From: Elymus sibiricus
Lineage: Eukaryota > Streptophyta > Magnoliopsida > Poales > Poaceae
Assembly (NCBI GenBank): GCA_039707655.1
Contig: CM077667.1
Coordinates: 547,378,222 to 547,442,221, forward strand
Direction: 5' to 3'
DNA length: 64,000 bases
Both the position numbers and the translations under genes were made by a program. Below are positions 13,710 through 26,965 of the stretch, one piece after another. Position 1 is the first letter of the stretch; every line of letters begins with the position of its first letter. Under the pieces are notes generated by a model. That model was given only the letters and a program-made list of their open reading frames with translations. It was not told where the DNA came from and ran no database searches.

Positions 13710-13888
13710 ATGACCTCTCTTTGTGAATTTCGCCCCGAAACCCTGTCACTGACGCTCCGGACCCAAAGCTTGCAAAAAAACTCATCCAAAACTAACTTTT
13801 CAAGCGACCATGTAGTGGAATTGTTTTCTGTACAAACAATTTCAGACATTTCGCGTTCAGAAACTTTTCTCAAAATAGGTCTCCATAT

Positions 13889-14961
13889 ATGACCTCTCTT
13901 TGTGAATTTCGCCCCGAAACCCTGTCACTAATGCTCCGGACCCAAAGCTTGCATAAAAACTCATACAAAACTAACTTTTCAAGCGACCATGCAGTGGAAT
14001 TGTTTTCTTTACAAACCATTTCAGACATTTCGCGTTCACAAACTTTTCTCAAAATAGGTCTCCATATATGACCTCTCTTTGTGAATTTCGCCCCGAAACC
14101 CTGTCACTTACGCTGCGGACCCAAAGCTTGCATAAAAACTCATCCAAAATTAACTTTTCAAGCGACCGTGCAGTGGAATTGTTTTCTTTACAAACCATTT
14201 CAGACATTTCGCGTTCACAAACTTTTCTCAAAATAGTTCTCCATATATGACCTCTCTTTGTGAATTTCGCCCCGAAACCCTGTCACTGACGCTCCGGACC
14301 CAAAGCTTGCATAAAAACTCATCCAAAACTAACTTTTCAAGCGACCGTGCAGTGGAATTGTTTTCTTTACAAACCATTTCAGACATTTCGCGTTCACAAA
14401 CTTTTCTCAAAATAGGCCCCATATATGACCTCTCTTTGTGAATTTCGCCCCGAAACCCTGTCACTGATGCTCCGGACTCAAAGCTTGCAGAAAAACTCAT
14501 CCAAAACTAACTTTTCAAGCGACCGTGCAGTGGAATTGTTTTCTTTACAGACCATTTCAGACATTTTGCGTTCACAAACTTTTCTCAAAATAGGTCTCCA
14601 TATATGACCTCTCTTTGTGAATTTCGCCCCGAAACCCTGTCACTGACGCTCCGGACCCAAAGCTTGCATAAAAACTCATCCAAAATTAACTTTTCAAGCG
14701 ACCGTGCAGTGGAATTGTTTTCTTTACAAACCATTTCAGACATTTCGCGTTCACAAACTTTTCTCAAAATAGTTCTCCATATATGACCTCTCTTTCTCAA
14801 TTTCGCCCCGAAACCCTGTCACTGACGCTCCGGACCCAAAGCTTGCATAAAAACTCATCCAAAATTACCTTTTCAAGCGACCGTGCAGTGGAATTGTTTT
14901 CTTTACAAACCATTTCAGACATTTCGCGTTCACAAACTTTTCTCAAAATAGGTCTCCATAT
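13889..14961 (+). repeat. Segment of the 13-monomer HOR between the 1093-bp copies
   Basis: Six monomers that match 11187-12258 at an offset of 2702-2703 bp, including ATAGTTCTCC, AGGCCCCAT, TTTACAGACC and TTTCTCAATTTC. HOR sequence therefore continues through the mosaic zone. Confidence 0.88.
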
Positions 14962-15140
14962 ATGACCTCTCTTTGTGAATTTCGCCCCGAAACCCTGTCA
15001 CTGATGCTCCGGACCCAAAGCTTGCATAAAAACTCATCCAAAACTAACTTTTCAAGCGACCGTGCAGTGGAATTGTTTTCTTTACAAACCATTTCAGACA
15101 TTTCGCGTTCACAAATTTTTCTCAAAATAGGTCTCCATAT

Positions 15141-15239
15141 AACTAACTTTTCAAGCGACCGTGCAGTGGAATTGTTTTCTTTACAAAGCATTTCAGACAT
15201 TTCGCGTTCACAAACTTTTCTCAAAATAGGTCTCCATAT
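15141..15239 (+). repeat. 99-bp partial monomer
   Basis: Copy of the unit at 12975-13073, with the same breakpoint and neighbour. Confidence 0.92.
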
Positions 15240-15776
15240 ATGACCTCTCTTTGTGAATTTCGCCCCGAAACCCTGTCACTGAAGCTCCGGACCCAAAGCT
15301 TGCATAAAAACTCATCCAAAACTAACTTTTCAAGCGACCATGCAGTGGAATTGTTTTCTTTACAAACCATTTCAGACATTTCGCGTTCACAAACTTTTCT
15401 CAAAATACGTCTCCATATGTGACCTCTCTTAGTGAATTTCGCCCCGAAACCCTGTCACTGACGCTCTGGACCCAAAGCTTGCATAAAAACTCATCCAAAA
15501 TTACCTTTTCAAGCGACCGTGCAGTGGAATTGTTTTCTTTACAAACCATTTCAGACATTTCGCATTCACAAACTTTTCTCAAAATAGGTCTCCATATATG
15601 ACCTCTCTTTGTGAATTTCGCCCCGAAACCCTGTCACTGATGCTCCGGACCCAAAGCTTGCATAAAAACTCATCCAAAACTAACTTTTCAAGCGACCGTG
15701 CAGTGGAATTGTTTTCTTTACAAACCAGTTTAGACATTTCGCGTTCACAAACTTTTCTCAAAATAGGTCTCCATAT

Positions 15777-15875
15777 AACTAACTTTTCAAGCGACCGTTT
15801 AGTGGAATTGTTTTCTTTACAAACCATTTCAGACATTTCGCGTTCACAAACTTTTCTCAAAATAGGTCTCCATAT
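15777..15875 (+). repeat. 99-bp partial monomer, second background
   Basis: Copy of the unit at 13611-13709 with GACCGTTTAGTGG. Confidence 0.92.
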
Positions 15876-16054
15876 ATGACCTCTCTTTGTGAATTTCGCC
15901 CCGAAACCCTGTCACTGACGCTCCGGACCCAAAGCTTGCAAAAAAACTCATCCAAAACTAACTTTTCAAGCGACCATGTAGTGGAATTGTTTTCTGCACA
16001 AACAATTTCAGACATTTCGCGTTCAGAAACTTTTCTCAAAATAGGTCTCCATAT

Positions 16055-17665
16055 ATGACCTCTCTTTGCGAATTTCGCCCCAAAACCCTGTCACTGATGC
16101 TCCGGACCCAAAACTTGCATAAAAACTCATCCAAAATTACCTTTTCAAGCGACCGTGCAGTGAAATTGTTTTCTTTACAAACCATTTCAGACATTTCGCG
16201 TTCACAAACTTTTCTCAAATTAGGTCTCCATATATGACCTCTCTTTCTGAATTTCGCACCGAAACCCTGTCACTGAAGCTCCGGACCCAAAGCTTGCATA
16301 AAAACTCATCCAAAATTACCTTTTCAAGCGACCGTGCAGTGGAATTGTTTTCTTTACAAACCATTTCAGACATTTCGCGTTCACAAACTTTTCTCAAAAT
16401 AGGTCTCCATATATGACCTCTCTTTGTGAATTTCGCCCCGAAACCCTGTCACTGATGCTCCGGACCCAAAGCTTGCATAAAAAGTCATCCAAAATTACCT
16501 TTTCAAGCAAACGTGCAGTGGAATTGTTTTCTTTACAAACCATTTCAGACATTTCGCATTCACAAACTTTTCTCAAAATAGGTCTCCATATATGACCTCT
16601 CTTTGTGAATTTCGCCCCGAAACCCTGTCACTTACGCTCCGGACCCAAAGCTTGCATAAAAACTCATCCAAAATTACCTTTTCAAGCGACCGTGCAGTGG
16701 AATTGTTTTCTTTACAAACCATTTCAGATATTTCGCATTCACAAACTTTTCTCAAAATAGGTCTCCATATATGACCTCTCTTTGTGAATTTCGCCCCGAA
16801 ACCATGTCACTGATGCTCCGGACCCAAAGCTTGCATAAAAACTCATCCAAAATTACCTTTTCAAGCGACCGTGCAGTGGAATTGTTTTCTTTACTAACCA
16901 TTTCAGACATTTCGCATTCACAAACTTTTCTCAAAATAGGTCTCCATATATGACCTCTCTTTGTGAATTTCGCCCCGAAACCCTGTCACTGAAGCTCGGG
17001 ACCCAAAGCTTGCATAAAAACTCATCCAAAACTAACTTTTCAAGCGACCGTGCAGTGGAATTGTTTTCTTTACAAACCATTTCAGACATTTCGCGTTCAC
17101 AAACTTTTCTCAAAATAGGTCTCCATATATGACCTCTCTTTGTGAATTTCGCCCCGAAACCCTGTCACTAATGCTCCGGACCCAAAGCTTGCATAAAAAC
17201 TCATACAAAACTAACTTTTCAAGCGACCGTGCAGTGGAATTGTTTTCTTTACAAACCATTTCAGACATTTCGCGTTCACAAACTTTTCTCAAAATAGGTC
17301 TCCATATATGACCTCTCTTTGTGAATTTCGCCCCGAAACCCTGTCACTGACGCTGCGGACCCAAAGCTTGCATAAAAACTCATCCAAAATTACCTTTTCA
17401 AGCGACAGTGCAGTGGAATTGTTTTCTTTACAAAGCATTTCAGACATTTCGCGTTCACAAACTTTTCTCAAAATACGTCTCCATATATGACCTCTCTTTG
17501 TGAATATCGCCCCGAAACCCTGTCACTAACGCTCCGGACCCAAAGCTTGCATAAAAACTCATCCAAAACTAACTTTTCAAGCGACCGTGCAGTGGAATTG
17601 TTTTCTTTACAAACCATTTCAGACATTTCGCGTTCACAAAATTTTCTCAAAATAGGTCTCAATAT
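16055..17665 (+). repeat. Mixed monomers linking the mosaic and the 7/8-monomer HOR
   Basis: The first monomer (16055) has CCAAAACTTGC, AGTGAAATTG and TCAAATTAGG, a combination typical of 41269, 43775 and 52726 in the right domain. The units at 16592-17307 repeat 2867-3582 at an offset of 13725 bp. The unit at 17308 (GCGACAGTGC) recurs at 38234. The 17487 unit has GAATATCGCC. Confidence 0.8.
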
Positions 17666-19097
17666 ATGACCTCTCTTTGTGAATTTCGCCCCGAAACCCT
17701 GTCACTAATGCTCCGGACCCAAAGCTTGCATAAAAACTCATACAAAACTAACTTTTCAAGCGACCATACAGTGGAATTGTTTTCTTTACAAACCATTTCA
17801 GACATTTCGCGTTCACAAACTTTTCTCAAAATACGTCTCCATATATGACCTCTCTTTGTGAATTTTGCCCCGAAACCCTGTCACTGATGCTCCGGACCCA
17901 AAGCTTGCATAAAAACTCATCCAAAATTACCTTTTCAATCGACCGTGCAGTGGAATTGTTTTCTTTACAAACTATTTCAGACATTTCGCGTTCACAAAGT
18001 TTTCTCAAAATAGGTCTCCATATATGACCTCTCTTTGTGAATTTCGCCCCGAAACCCTGTCACTGATGCTCCGGACCCAAAGCTTGCATAAAAACTCATC
18101 CAAAACTAACTTTTCAAGCGATCGTGCAGTGGAATTGTTTTCTTTACAAACCATTTCAGACATTTCGCGTTCACAAACTTTTCTCAAAATAGGTTTCCAT
18201 ATATGACCTCTCTTTGTGAATTTCGCCCCGAAACCCTGTCACTCATGCTCCGGACCCAAAGCTTGCATAAAAACTGATCCAAAATTACCTTTTCAAGCGA
18301 CCGTGCAGTGGAATTGTTTTCTTTACAAACCATTTCAGACATTTCGCGTTCACAAACTTTTCTCAAAATAGGTCTCCATATATGACCTCTCTTTGTGAAT
18401 TTCGCCCCGAAACCCTGTCACTGATGCTCCGGACCCAAAGCTTGCATAAAAACTCATCCAAAATTACCTTTTCAAGCGACCGTGCAGTGGAATTGTTTTC
18501 TTTACAAACCATTTCAGACATTTCGCATTCACAAACTTTTCTCAAAATAAGTCTCCATATATGACCTCTCTTTGTGAATTTCGCCCCGAAACCCTGTCAC
18601 TGACGCTCCGGAACCAAAGCTTGCATAAAAACTCATCCAAAACTAACTTTTCAAGCGACCGTGCAGTGGAATTGTTTTCTTTACAAACCATTTCAGACAT
18701 TTTGCGTTCACAAAATTTTCTCAAAATAGGCATCCATATATGACCTCTCTTTGTGAATTTCGCCCCGAAACCCTGTCACTTACGCTCCGGACCCAAAGCT
18801 TGCATAAAAACTCATCCAAAATTAACTTTTCAAGCGACCGTGCAGTGGAATTGTTTTCTTTACAAACCATTTCAGACATTTCGCGTTCACAAACTTTTCT
18901 CAAAATAGGCATCCATATATGACCTCTCTTTGTGAATTTCGCCCCGAAACCCTGTCACTGATGCTCCGGACCCAAGGCTTGCATGAAAACTCATCCAAAA
19001 TTACCTTTTCAAGCGACCGTGCAGCGGAATTGTTTTCTTTACAAACCATTTCAGACATTTCGCGTTCACAAAATTTTCTCAAAATAGGTCTCAATAT
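17666..19097 (+). repeat. 7/8-monomer HOR, copy 1 (8 monomers, 1432 bp)
   Basis: Eight monomers with TCAATATATG at the left boundary, then AAAATACGTC, GAATTTTGCC with TTTTCAATCG, AGGTTTCC, CACTCATGC with AACTGATCC, AATAAGTCTC, CGGAACCAAAG and AGGCATCC. The eighth (18919) is marked by CCAAGGCTTGCATG and GTGCAGCGG and is optional between copies. Confidence 0.88.
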
Positions 19098-20350
19098 ATG
19101 ACCTCTCTTTGTGAATTTCGCCCCGAAACCCTGTCACTAATGCTCCGGACCCAAAGCTTGCATAAAAACTCATACAAAACTAACTTTTCAAGCGACCATG
19201 CAGTGGAATTGTTTTCTTTACAAACCATTTCAGACATTTCGCGTTCACAAACTTTTCTCAAAATACGTCTCCATATATGACCTCTCTTTGTGAATTTTGC
19301 CCCGAAACCCTGTCACTGATGCTCCGGACCCAAAGCTTGCATAAAAACTCATCCAAAATTACCTTTTCAATCGACCGTGCAGTGGAATTGTTTTCTTTAC
19401 AAACTATTTCAGACATTTCGCGTTCACAAAGTTTTCTCAAAATAGGTCTCCATATATGACCTCTCTTTGTGAATTTCGCCCCGAAACCCTGTCACTGATG
19501 CTCCGGACCCAAAGCTTGCATAAAAACTCATCCAAAACTAACTTTTCAAGCGATCGTGCAGTGGAATTGTTTTCTTTACAAACCATTTCAGACATTTCGC
19601 GTTCACAAACTTTTCTCAAAATAGGTTTCCATATATGACCTCTCTTTGTGAATTTCGCCCCGAAACCCTGTCACTCATGCTCCGGACCCAAAGCTTGCAT
19701 AAAAACTGATCCAAAATTACCTTTTCAAGCGACCGTGCAGTGGAATTGTTTTCTTTACAAACCATTTCAGACATTTCCCGTTCACAAACTTTTCTCAAAA
19801 TAGGTCTCCATATATGACCTCTCTTTGTGAATTTCGCCCCGAAACCCTGTCACTGATGCTCCGGACCCAAAGCTTGCATAAAAACTCATCCAAAATTACC
19901 TTTTCAAGCTACCTTGCAGTGGAATTGTTTTCTTTACAAACCATTTCAGACATTTCGCGTTCACAAACTTTTCTCAAAATAAGTCTCCATATATGACCTC
20001 TCTTTGTGAATTTCGCCCCGAAACCCTGTCACTGACGCTCCGGAACCAAAGCTTGCATAAAAACTCATCCAAAACTAACTTTTCAAGCGACCGTGCAGTG
20101 GAATTGTTTTCTTTACAAACCATTTCAGACATTTCGCGTTCACAAAATTTTCTCAAAATAGGCATCCATATATGACCTCTCTTTGTGAATTTCGCCCCGA
20201 AACCCTGTCACTTACGCTCCGGACCCAAAGCTTGCATAAAAACTCATCCAAAATTAACTTTTCAAGCGACCGTGAAGTGGAATTGTTTTCTTTACAAACC
20301 ATTTCAGACATTTCGCGTTCACAAAATTTTCTCAAAATAGGTCTCAATAT
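19098..20350 (+). repeat. 7/8-monomer HOR, copy 2 (7 monomers, 1253 bp)
   Basis: Same order as copy 1 at an offset of 1432 bp, but without the GTGCAGCGG monomer. It carries private changes such as TTTCCCGTTC near 19778, AGCTACCTTGC near 19910 and CGTGAAGTGG near 20274. Confidence 0.88.
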
Positions 20351-21783
20351 ATGACCTCTCTTTGTGAATTTCGCCCCGAAACCCTGTCACTAATGCTCCG
20401 GACCCAAAGCTTGCATAAAAACTCATACAAAACTAACTTTTCAAGCGACCATGCAGTGGAATTGTTTTCTTTACAAACCATTTCAGACATTTCGCGTTCA
20501 CAAACTTTTCTCAAAATACGTCTCCATATATGACCTCTCTTTGTGAATTTTGCCCCGAAACCCTGTCACTGATGCTCCGGACCCAAAGCTTGCATAAAAA
20601 CTCATCCAAAATTACCTTTTCAATCGACCGTGCAGTGGAATTGTTTTCTTTACAAACTATTTCAGACATTTCGCGTTCACAAAGTTTTCTCAAAATAGGT
20701 CTCCATATATGACCTCTCTTTGTGAATTTCGCCTCGAAACCCTGTCACTGATGCTCCGGACCCAAAGCTTGCATAAAAACTCATCCAAAACTAACTTTTC
20801 AAGCGATCGTGCAGTGGAATTGTTTTCTTTGCAAACCATTTCAGACATTTCGCGTTCACAAACTTTTCTCAAAATAGGTTTCCATATATGACCTCTCTTT
20901 GTGAATTTCGCCCCGAAACCCTGTCACTCATGCTCCGGACCCAAAGCTTGCATAAAAACTGATCCAAAATTACCTTTTCAAGCGACCGTGCAGTGGAATT
21001 GTTTTCTTTACAAACCATTTCAAACATTTCGCGTTCACAAACTTTTCTCAAAATAGGTCTCCATATATGACCTCTCTTTGTGAATTTCGCCCCGAAACCC
21101 TGTCACTGATGCTCCGGACCCAAAGCTTGCATAAAAACTCATCCAAAATTACCTTTTCAAGCGACCGTGCAGTGGAATTGTTTTCTTTACAAACCATTTC
21201 AGACATTTCGCGTTCACAAACTTTTCTCAAAATAAGTCTCCATATATGACCTCTCTTTGTGAATTTCGCCCCGAAACCCTGTCACTGACGCTCCGGAACC
21301 AAAGCTTGCATAAAAACTCATCCAAAACTAACTTTTCAAGCGACCGTGCAGTGGAATTGTTTTTGTTTACAAACCATTTCAGACATTTCGCGTTCACAAA
21401 ATTTTCTCAAAATAGGCATCCATATATGACCTCTCTTTGTGAATTTCGCCACGAAACCCTGTCACTTACGCTCCGGACCCAAAGCTTGCATAAAAACTCA
21501 TCCAAAATTAACTTTTCAAGCGACCGTGCAGTGGAATTGTTTTCTTTACAAACCATTTCAGACATTTCGCGTTCACAAAATTTTCTCAAAATAGGCATCC
21601 ATATATGACCTCTCTTTGTGAATTTCGCCCCGAAACCCTGTCACTGATGCTCCGGACCCAAGGCTTGCATGAAAACTCATCCAAAATTACCTTTTCAAGC
21701 GACCGTGCAGCGGAATTGTTTTCTTTACAAACCATTTCAGACATTTCGCATTCACAAACTTTTCTCAAAATAGGTCTCCATAT
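20351..21783 (+). repeat. 7/8-monomer HOR, copy 3 (8 monomers)
   Basis: It follows copy 2 at 1253 bp and again ends with the GTGCAGCGG monomer (21605). One base is gained near 21364 (TTGTTTTTGTTTAC). Its last three monomers also open the first 16-monomer block. Confidence 0.87.
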
Positions 21784-24105
21784 ATGACCTGTCTTTGTGA
21801 ATTTCTCCCCGAAACCCTGTCACTGATGCTCCGGACCCAAAGCTTGCATAAAAACTCACCCAGAACTAAATTTTCAAGCGATCGTGCAGTGGAATTGTTT
21901 TCTTTACAAACCATTTCAGACAGTTCGCGTTCACAAACTTTTCTCAAAATAGGTCTCCATATATGACCTCTCTTTGTGAATTTCGCCCCGAAACCCTGTC
22001 ACTTACGCTGCGGACCCAATGCTTGCATAAAAACTCATCCAAAATTAACTTTTCAAGCGACCGTGCAGTGGAATTGTTTTCTTTACAAACCATTTCAGAC
22101 ATTTCGCGTTCACAAACTTTTCTCAAAATCGGTCTCCATATATGACCTCTCTTTGTGAATTTCGCCCCGAAACCCTGTCACTGATGCTCCAGACCCAAAG
22201 CTTGCATAAAAACTCATCCAAAATTACCTTTTCAAGCAAACGTGCAGTGGAATTGTTTTCTTTACAAACCATTTCAGACATTTCACGTTCACAAACTTTT
22301 CTCAAAATAGGTCTCCATATATGACCTCTCTTTGTGAATTTCGCCCCGAAACCATGTCACTGATGCTCCGTTCCCAAAGCTTGCAAAAAAACTCATCCAA
22401 AATTACCTTTTCAAACGACCGTGCAGTGGAATTGTTCTCTTTACAAAACATTTCAGACATTTCGCGTTCACAAACTTTTCTCAAAATAAGTCTCCATATA
22501 TGACCTCTCTTTGTGAATTTCGCCCCGAAACCCTGTCACTGAAGCTCCGGACCCAAAGCTTGCATAAAAACTCATCCAAAACTAACTTTTCAAGCGACCG
22601 TGCAATGGAATTGTTTTCTTTACAAACCATTTCAGACATTTCGCGTTCAAACTTTTCTCAAAATAGGTCTCCATATATGACCTCTCTTAGTGAATTTCGC
22701 CCCGAAACCCTGTCACTGACGCTCCGGACCCAAAGCTTGCATAAAAACTCATCCAAAATTACCTTTTCAAGCGACCGTGCAGTGGAATTGTTTTCTTTAC
22801 AAACCATTTCAGACATTTCGCGTTCACAAAATTTTCTCAAAATAGGTCTCCATATATGACCTCTCTTTGTGAATTTCGCCTCGAAACCCTGTGACTGACG
22901 CTCCGGACCCAAAGCTTGCATAAAAACTCATCCAAAACTAACTTTTCAAGCGACCGTGCAGTGGAATTGTTTTCTTTACAAACCATTTCAGACATTTCAC
23001 ATTCACAAACTTTTCTCAAAATAGGTCTCCATATATGACCTCTCTTTGTGAATTTCTCCCCGAAACCCTGTCACTGATGCTCCGGACCCAAAGCTTGGAT
23101 AAAAACTCACCCAGAACTAAATTTTCAAGCGACCGTGCAGTGGAATTGTTTTCTTTACAAACCATTTCAGACATTTCGCGTTCACAAACTTTTCTCAAAA
23201 TAGGTCTCCATATATGACCTCTCTTTGTGAATTTCGCCCCGAAACCCTGTCACTGACGCTCCGGACCCAAAGCTTGCATAAAAACTCATCCAAAGTTACC
23301 TTTTCAAGCGACCGTGCAGTGGAATTGTTTTCTTTACAAACCATTTCAGACATTTCGCGTTCACAAACATTTCTCAAAATAGGTCTCCATATATGACCTC
23401 TCTTTGTGAATTTCGCCCCGAAACCCTGTGACTGACGCTCCGGACCCAAAGCTTGCATAAAAACTCACCCAGAACTAAATTTTCAAGCGATCGTGCAGTG
23501 GAATTGTTTTCTTTACAAACCATTTCAGACAGTTCGCGTTCACAAACTTTTCTCAAAATAGGCCTCCATATATGACCTCTCTTTGTGAATTTCGCCCCGA
23601 AACCCTGTCACTTACGCTCCGGACCCAAAGCTTGCATAAAAACTCATCCAAATTACCTTTTCAAGCGACCGTGCAGTGGAATTGTTTTCTTTACAAACCA
23701 TTTCAGACATTTCGCGTTCACAAACTTTTCTCAAAATAGGTCTCTATATATGACCTCTCTTTGTGAATCGCCCCGAAACCCTGTCACTGACGCTCCCGAC
23801 CCAAAGCTTGCATCAAAACTCATCCAAAGTTACCTTTCCAAGCGACCGTGCAGTGGAATTGTTTTCTTTACAAACCATTTCAGACATTTCGCGTTCACAA
23901 ACTTTTCTCAAAATAGGTCTCCATATATGACCTCTCTTTGTGAATTTCGCCCCGAAACCCTGTCACTGATGCTCCGGACCGAAAGCTGGCATAAAAACTC
24001 ATCCAAAATTAGCTTTTCAAGCGACCGTGCAGTGGAATTGTTTTCTTTACAAACCATTTCAGACATTTCGCGTTCACAAACTTTTCTCAAAATAAGTCTC
24101 CATAT
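21246..24105 (+). repeat. 16-monomer block, copy 1 (2860 bp)
   Basis: Sixteen monomers with a net loss of 4 bp: one base gained near 21364, two lost near 22648 (TTCAAACTTTTC), one near 23651 (CATCCAAATTACC) and two near 23769 (GAATCGCCCC). All four marks recur 2860 bp downstream. The interior 21963-23392 is also present at 722-2151. Confidence 0.93.
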
Positions 24106-26965
24106 ATGACCTCTCTTTGTGAATTTCGCCCCGAAACCCTGTCACTGACGCTCCGGAACCAAAGCTTGCATAAAAACTCATCCAAAACTAACTTTTCAAG
24201 CGACCGTGCAGTGGAATTGTTTTTGTTTACAAACCATTTCAGACATTTCGCGTTCACAAAATTTTCTCAAAATAGGCATCCATATATGACCTCTCTTTGT
24301 GAATTTCGCCACGAAACCCTGTCACTTACGCTCCGGACCCAAAGCTTGCATAAAAACTCATCCAAAATTAACTTTTCAAGCGACCGTGCAGTGGAATTGT
24401 TTTCTTTACAAACCATTTCAGACATTTCGCGTTCACAAAATTTTCTCAAAATAGGCATCCATATATGACCTCTCTTTGTGAATTTCGCCCCGAAACCCTG
24501 TCACTGATGCTCCGGACCCAAGGCTTGCATGAAAACTCATCCAAAATTACCTTTTCAAGCGACCGTGCAGCGGAATTGTTTTCTTTACAAACCATTTCAG
24601 ACATTTCGCATTCACAAACTTTTCTCAAAATAGGTCTCCATATATGACCTGTCTTTGTGAATTTCTCCCCGAAACCCTGTCACTGATGCTCCGGACCCAA
24701 AGCTTGCATAAAAACTCACCCAGAACTAAATTTTCAAGCGATCGTGCAGTGGAATTGTTTTCTTTACAAACCATTTCAGACAGTTCGCGTTCACAAACTT
24801 TTCTCAAAATAGGTCTCCATATATGACCTCTCTTTGTGAATTTCGCCCCGAAACCCTGTCACTTACGCTGCGGACCCAATGCTTGCATAAAAACTCATCC
24901 AAAATTAACTTTTCAAGCGACCGTGCAGTGGAATTGTTTTCTTTACAAACCATTTCAGACATTTCGCGTTCACAAACTTTTCTCAAAATCGGTCTCCATA
25001 TATGACCTCTCTTTGTGAATTTCGCCCCGAAACCCTGTCACTGATGCTCCAGACCCAAAGCTTGCATAAAAACTCATCCAAAATTACCTTTTCAAGCAAA
25101 CGTGCAGTGGAATTGTTTTCTTTACAAACCATTTCAGACATTTCACGTTCACAAACTTTTCTCAAAATAGGTCTCCATATATGACCTCTCTTTGTGAATT
25201 TCGCCCCGAAACCATGTCACTGATGCTCCGTTCCCAAAGCTTGCAAAAAAACTCATCCAAAATTACCTTTTCAAACGACCGTGCAGTGGAATTGTTCTCT
25301 TTACAAAACATTTCAGACATTTCGCGTTCACAAACTTTTCTCAAAATAAGTCTCCATATATGACCTCTCTTTGTGAATTTCGCCCCGAAACCCTGTCACT
25401 GAAGCTCCGGACCCAAAGCTTGCATAAAAACTCATCCAAAACTAACTTTTCAAGCGACCGTGCAATGGAATTGTTTTCTTTACAAACCATTTCAGACATT
25501 TCGCGTTCAAACTTTTCTCAAAATAGGTCTCCATATATGACCTCTCTTAGTGAATTTCGCCCCGAAACCCTGTCACTGACGCTCCGGACCCAAAGCTTGC
25601 ATAAAAACTCATCCAAAATTACCTTTTCAAGCGACCGTGCAGTGGAATTGTTTTCTTTACAAACCATTTCAGACATTTCACGTTCACAAAATTTTCTCAA
25701 AATAGGTCTCCATATATGACCTCTCTTTGTGAATTTCGCCTCGAAACCCTGTGACTGACGCTCCGGACCCAAAGCTTGCATAAAAACTCATCCAAAACTA
25801 ACTTTTCAAGCGACCGTGCAGTGGAATTGTTTTCTTTACAAACCATTTCAGACATTTCACATTCACAAACTTTTCTCAAAATAGGTCTCCATATATGACC
25901 TCTCTTTGTGAATTTCTCCCCGAAACCCTGTCACTGATGCTCCGGACCCAAAGCTTGGATAAAAACTCACCCAGAACTAAATTTTCAAGCGACCGTGCAG
26001 TGGAATTGTTTTCTTTACAAACCATTTCAGACATTTCGCGTTCACAAACTTTTCTCAAAATAGGTCTCCATATATGACCTCTCTTTGTGAATTTCGCCCC
26101 GAAACCCTGTCACTGACGCTCCGGACCCAAAGCTTGCATAAAAACTCATCCAAAGTTACCTTTTCAAGCGACCGTGCAGTGGAATTGTTTTCTTTACAAA
26201 CCATTTCAGACATTTCGCGTTCACAAACATTTCTCAAAATAGGTCTCCATATATGACCTCTCTTTGTGAATTTCGCCCCGAAACCCTGTGACTGACGCTC
26301 CGGACCCAAAGCTTGCATAAAAACTCACCCAGAACTAAATTTTCAAGCGATCGTGCAGTGGAATTGTTTTCTTTACAAACCATTTCAGACAGTTCGCGTT
26401 CACAAACTTTTCTCAAAATAGGCCTCCATATATGACCTCTCTTTGTGAATTTCGCCCCGAAACCCTGTCACTTACGCTCCGGACCCAAAGCTTGCATAAA
26501 AACTCATCCAAATTACCTTTTCAAGCGACCGTGCAGTGGAATTGTTTTCTTTACAAACCATTTCAGACATTTCGCGTTCACAAACTTTTCTCAAAATAGG
26601 TCTCTATATATGACCTCTCTTTGTGAATCGCCCCGAAACCCTGTCACTGACGCTCCCGACCCAAAGCTTGCATCAAAACTCATCCAAAGTTACCTTTCCA
26701 AGCGACCGTGCAGTGGAATTGTTTTCTTTACAAACCATTTCAGACATTTCGCGTTCACAAACTTTTCTCAAAATAGGTCTCCATATATGACCTCTCTTTG
26801 TGAATTTCGCCCCGAAACCCTGTCACTGATGCTCCGGACCGAAAGCTGGCATAAAAACTCATCCAAAATTAGCTTTTCAAGCGACCGTGCAGTGGAATTG
26901 TTTTCTTTACAAACCATTTCAGACATTTCGCGTTCACAAACTTTTCTCAAAATAAGTCTCCATAT
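24106..26965 (+). repeat. 16-monomer block, copy 2 (2860 bp)
   Basis: Direct tandem copy of 21246-24105 with the same four indels. The only substitution I noticed is at 25680 (A) against 22820 (G), a CpG site in TTTCGCG. The next monomer at 26966 does not continue the period, so there are exactly two copies. Confidence 0.93.

Larger units (their letters stand above)
12796..13888 (+). repeat. 1093-bp block with two partial units, copy 1
   Basis: Five full monomers and two 99-bp partial units (12975-13073 and 13611-13709). The block recurs at 14962-16054, offset 2166 bp. The last monomer (13710) has GACCATGTAG, TTTTCTGTACAAAC and GTTCAGAAAC, which are frequent in the right domain. Confidence 0.9.
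14962..16054 (+). repeat. 1093-bp block with two partial units, copy 2
   Basis: Repeats 12796-13888 with a few substitutions: CATATGTG at 15415, AATTACC for AATTAAC in the 15419 unit, and TTCTGCACAAAC for TTCTGTACAAAC in the 15876 unit. It contains partial units at 15141-15239 and 15777-15875. The following monomer differs, which marks the end of the duplication. Confidence 0.9.

Noticed and set aside
23585..24109. 174-codon frame, repeated at 26445 and 34135
   Set aside because: It comes from the 1-bp and 2-bp deletions in three adjacent monomers, which shift three frames into one. It is copied only because the 16-monomer block is copied.
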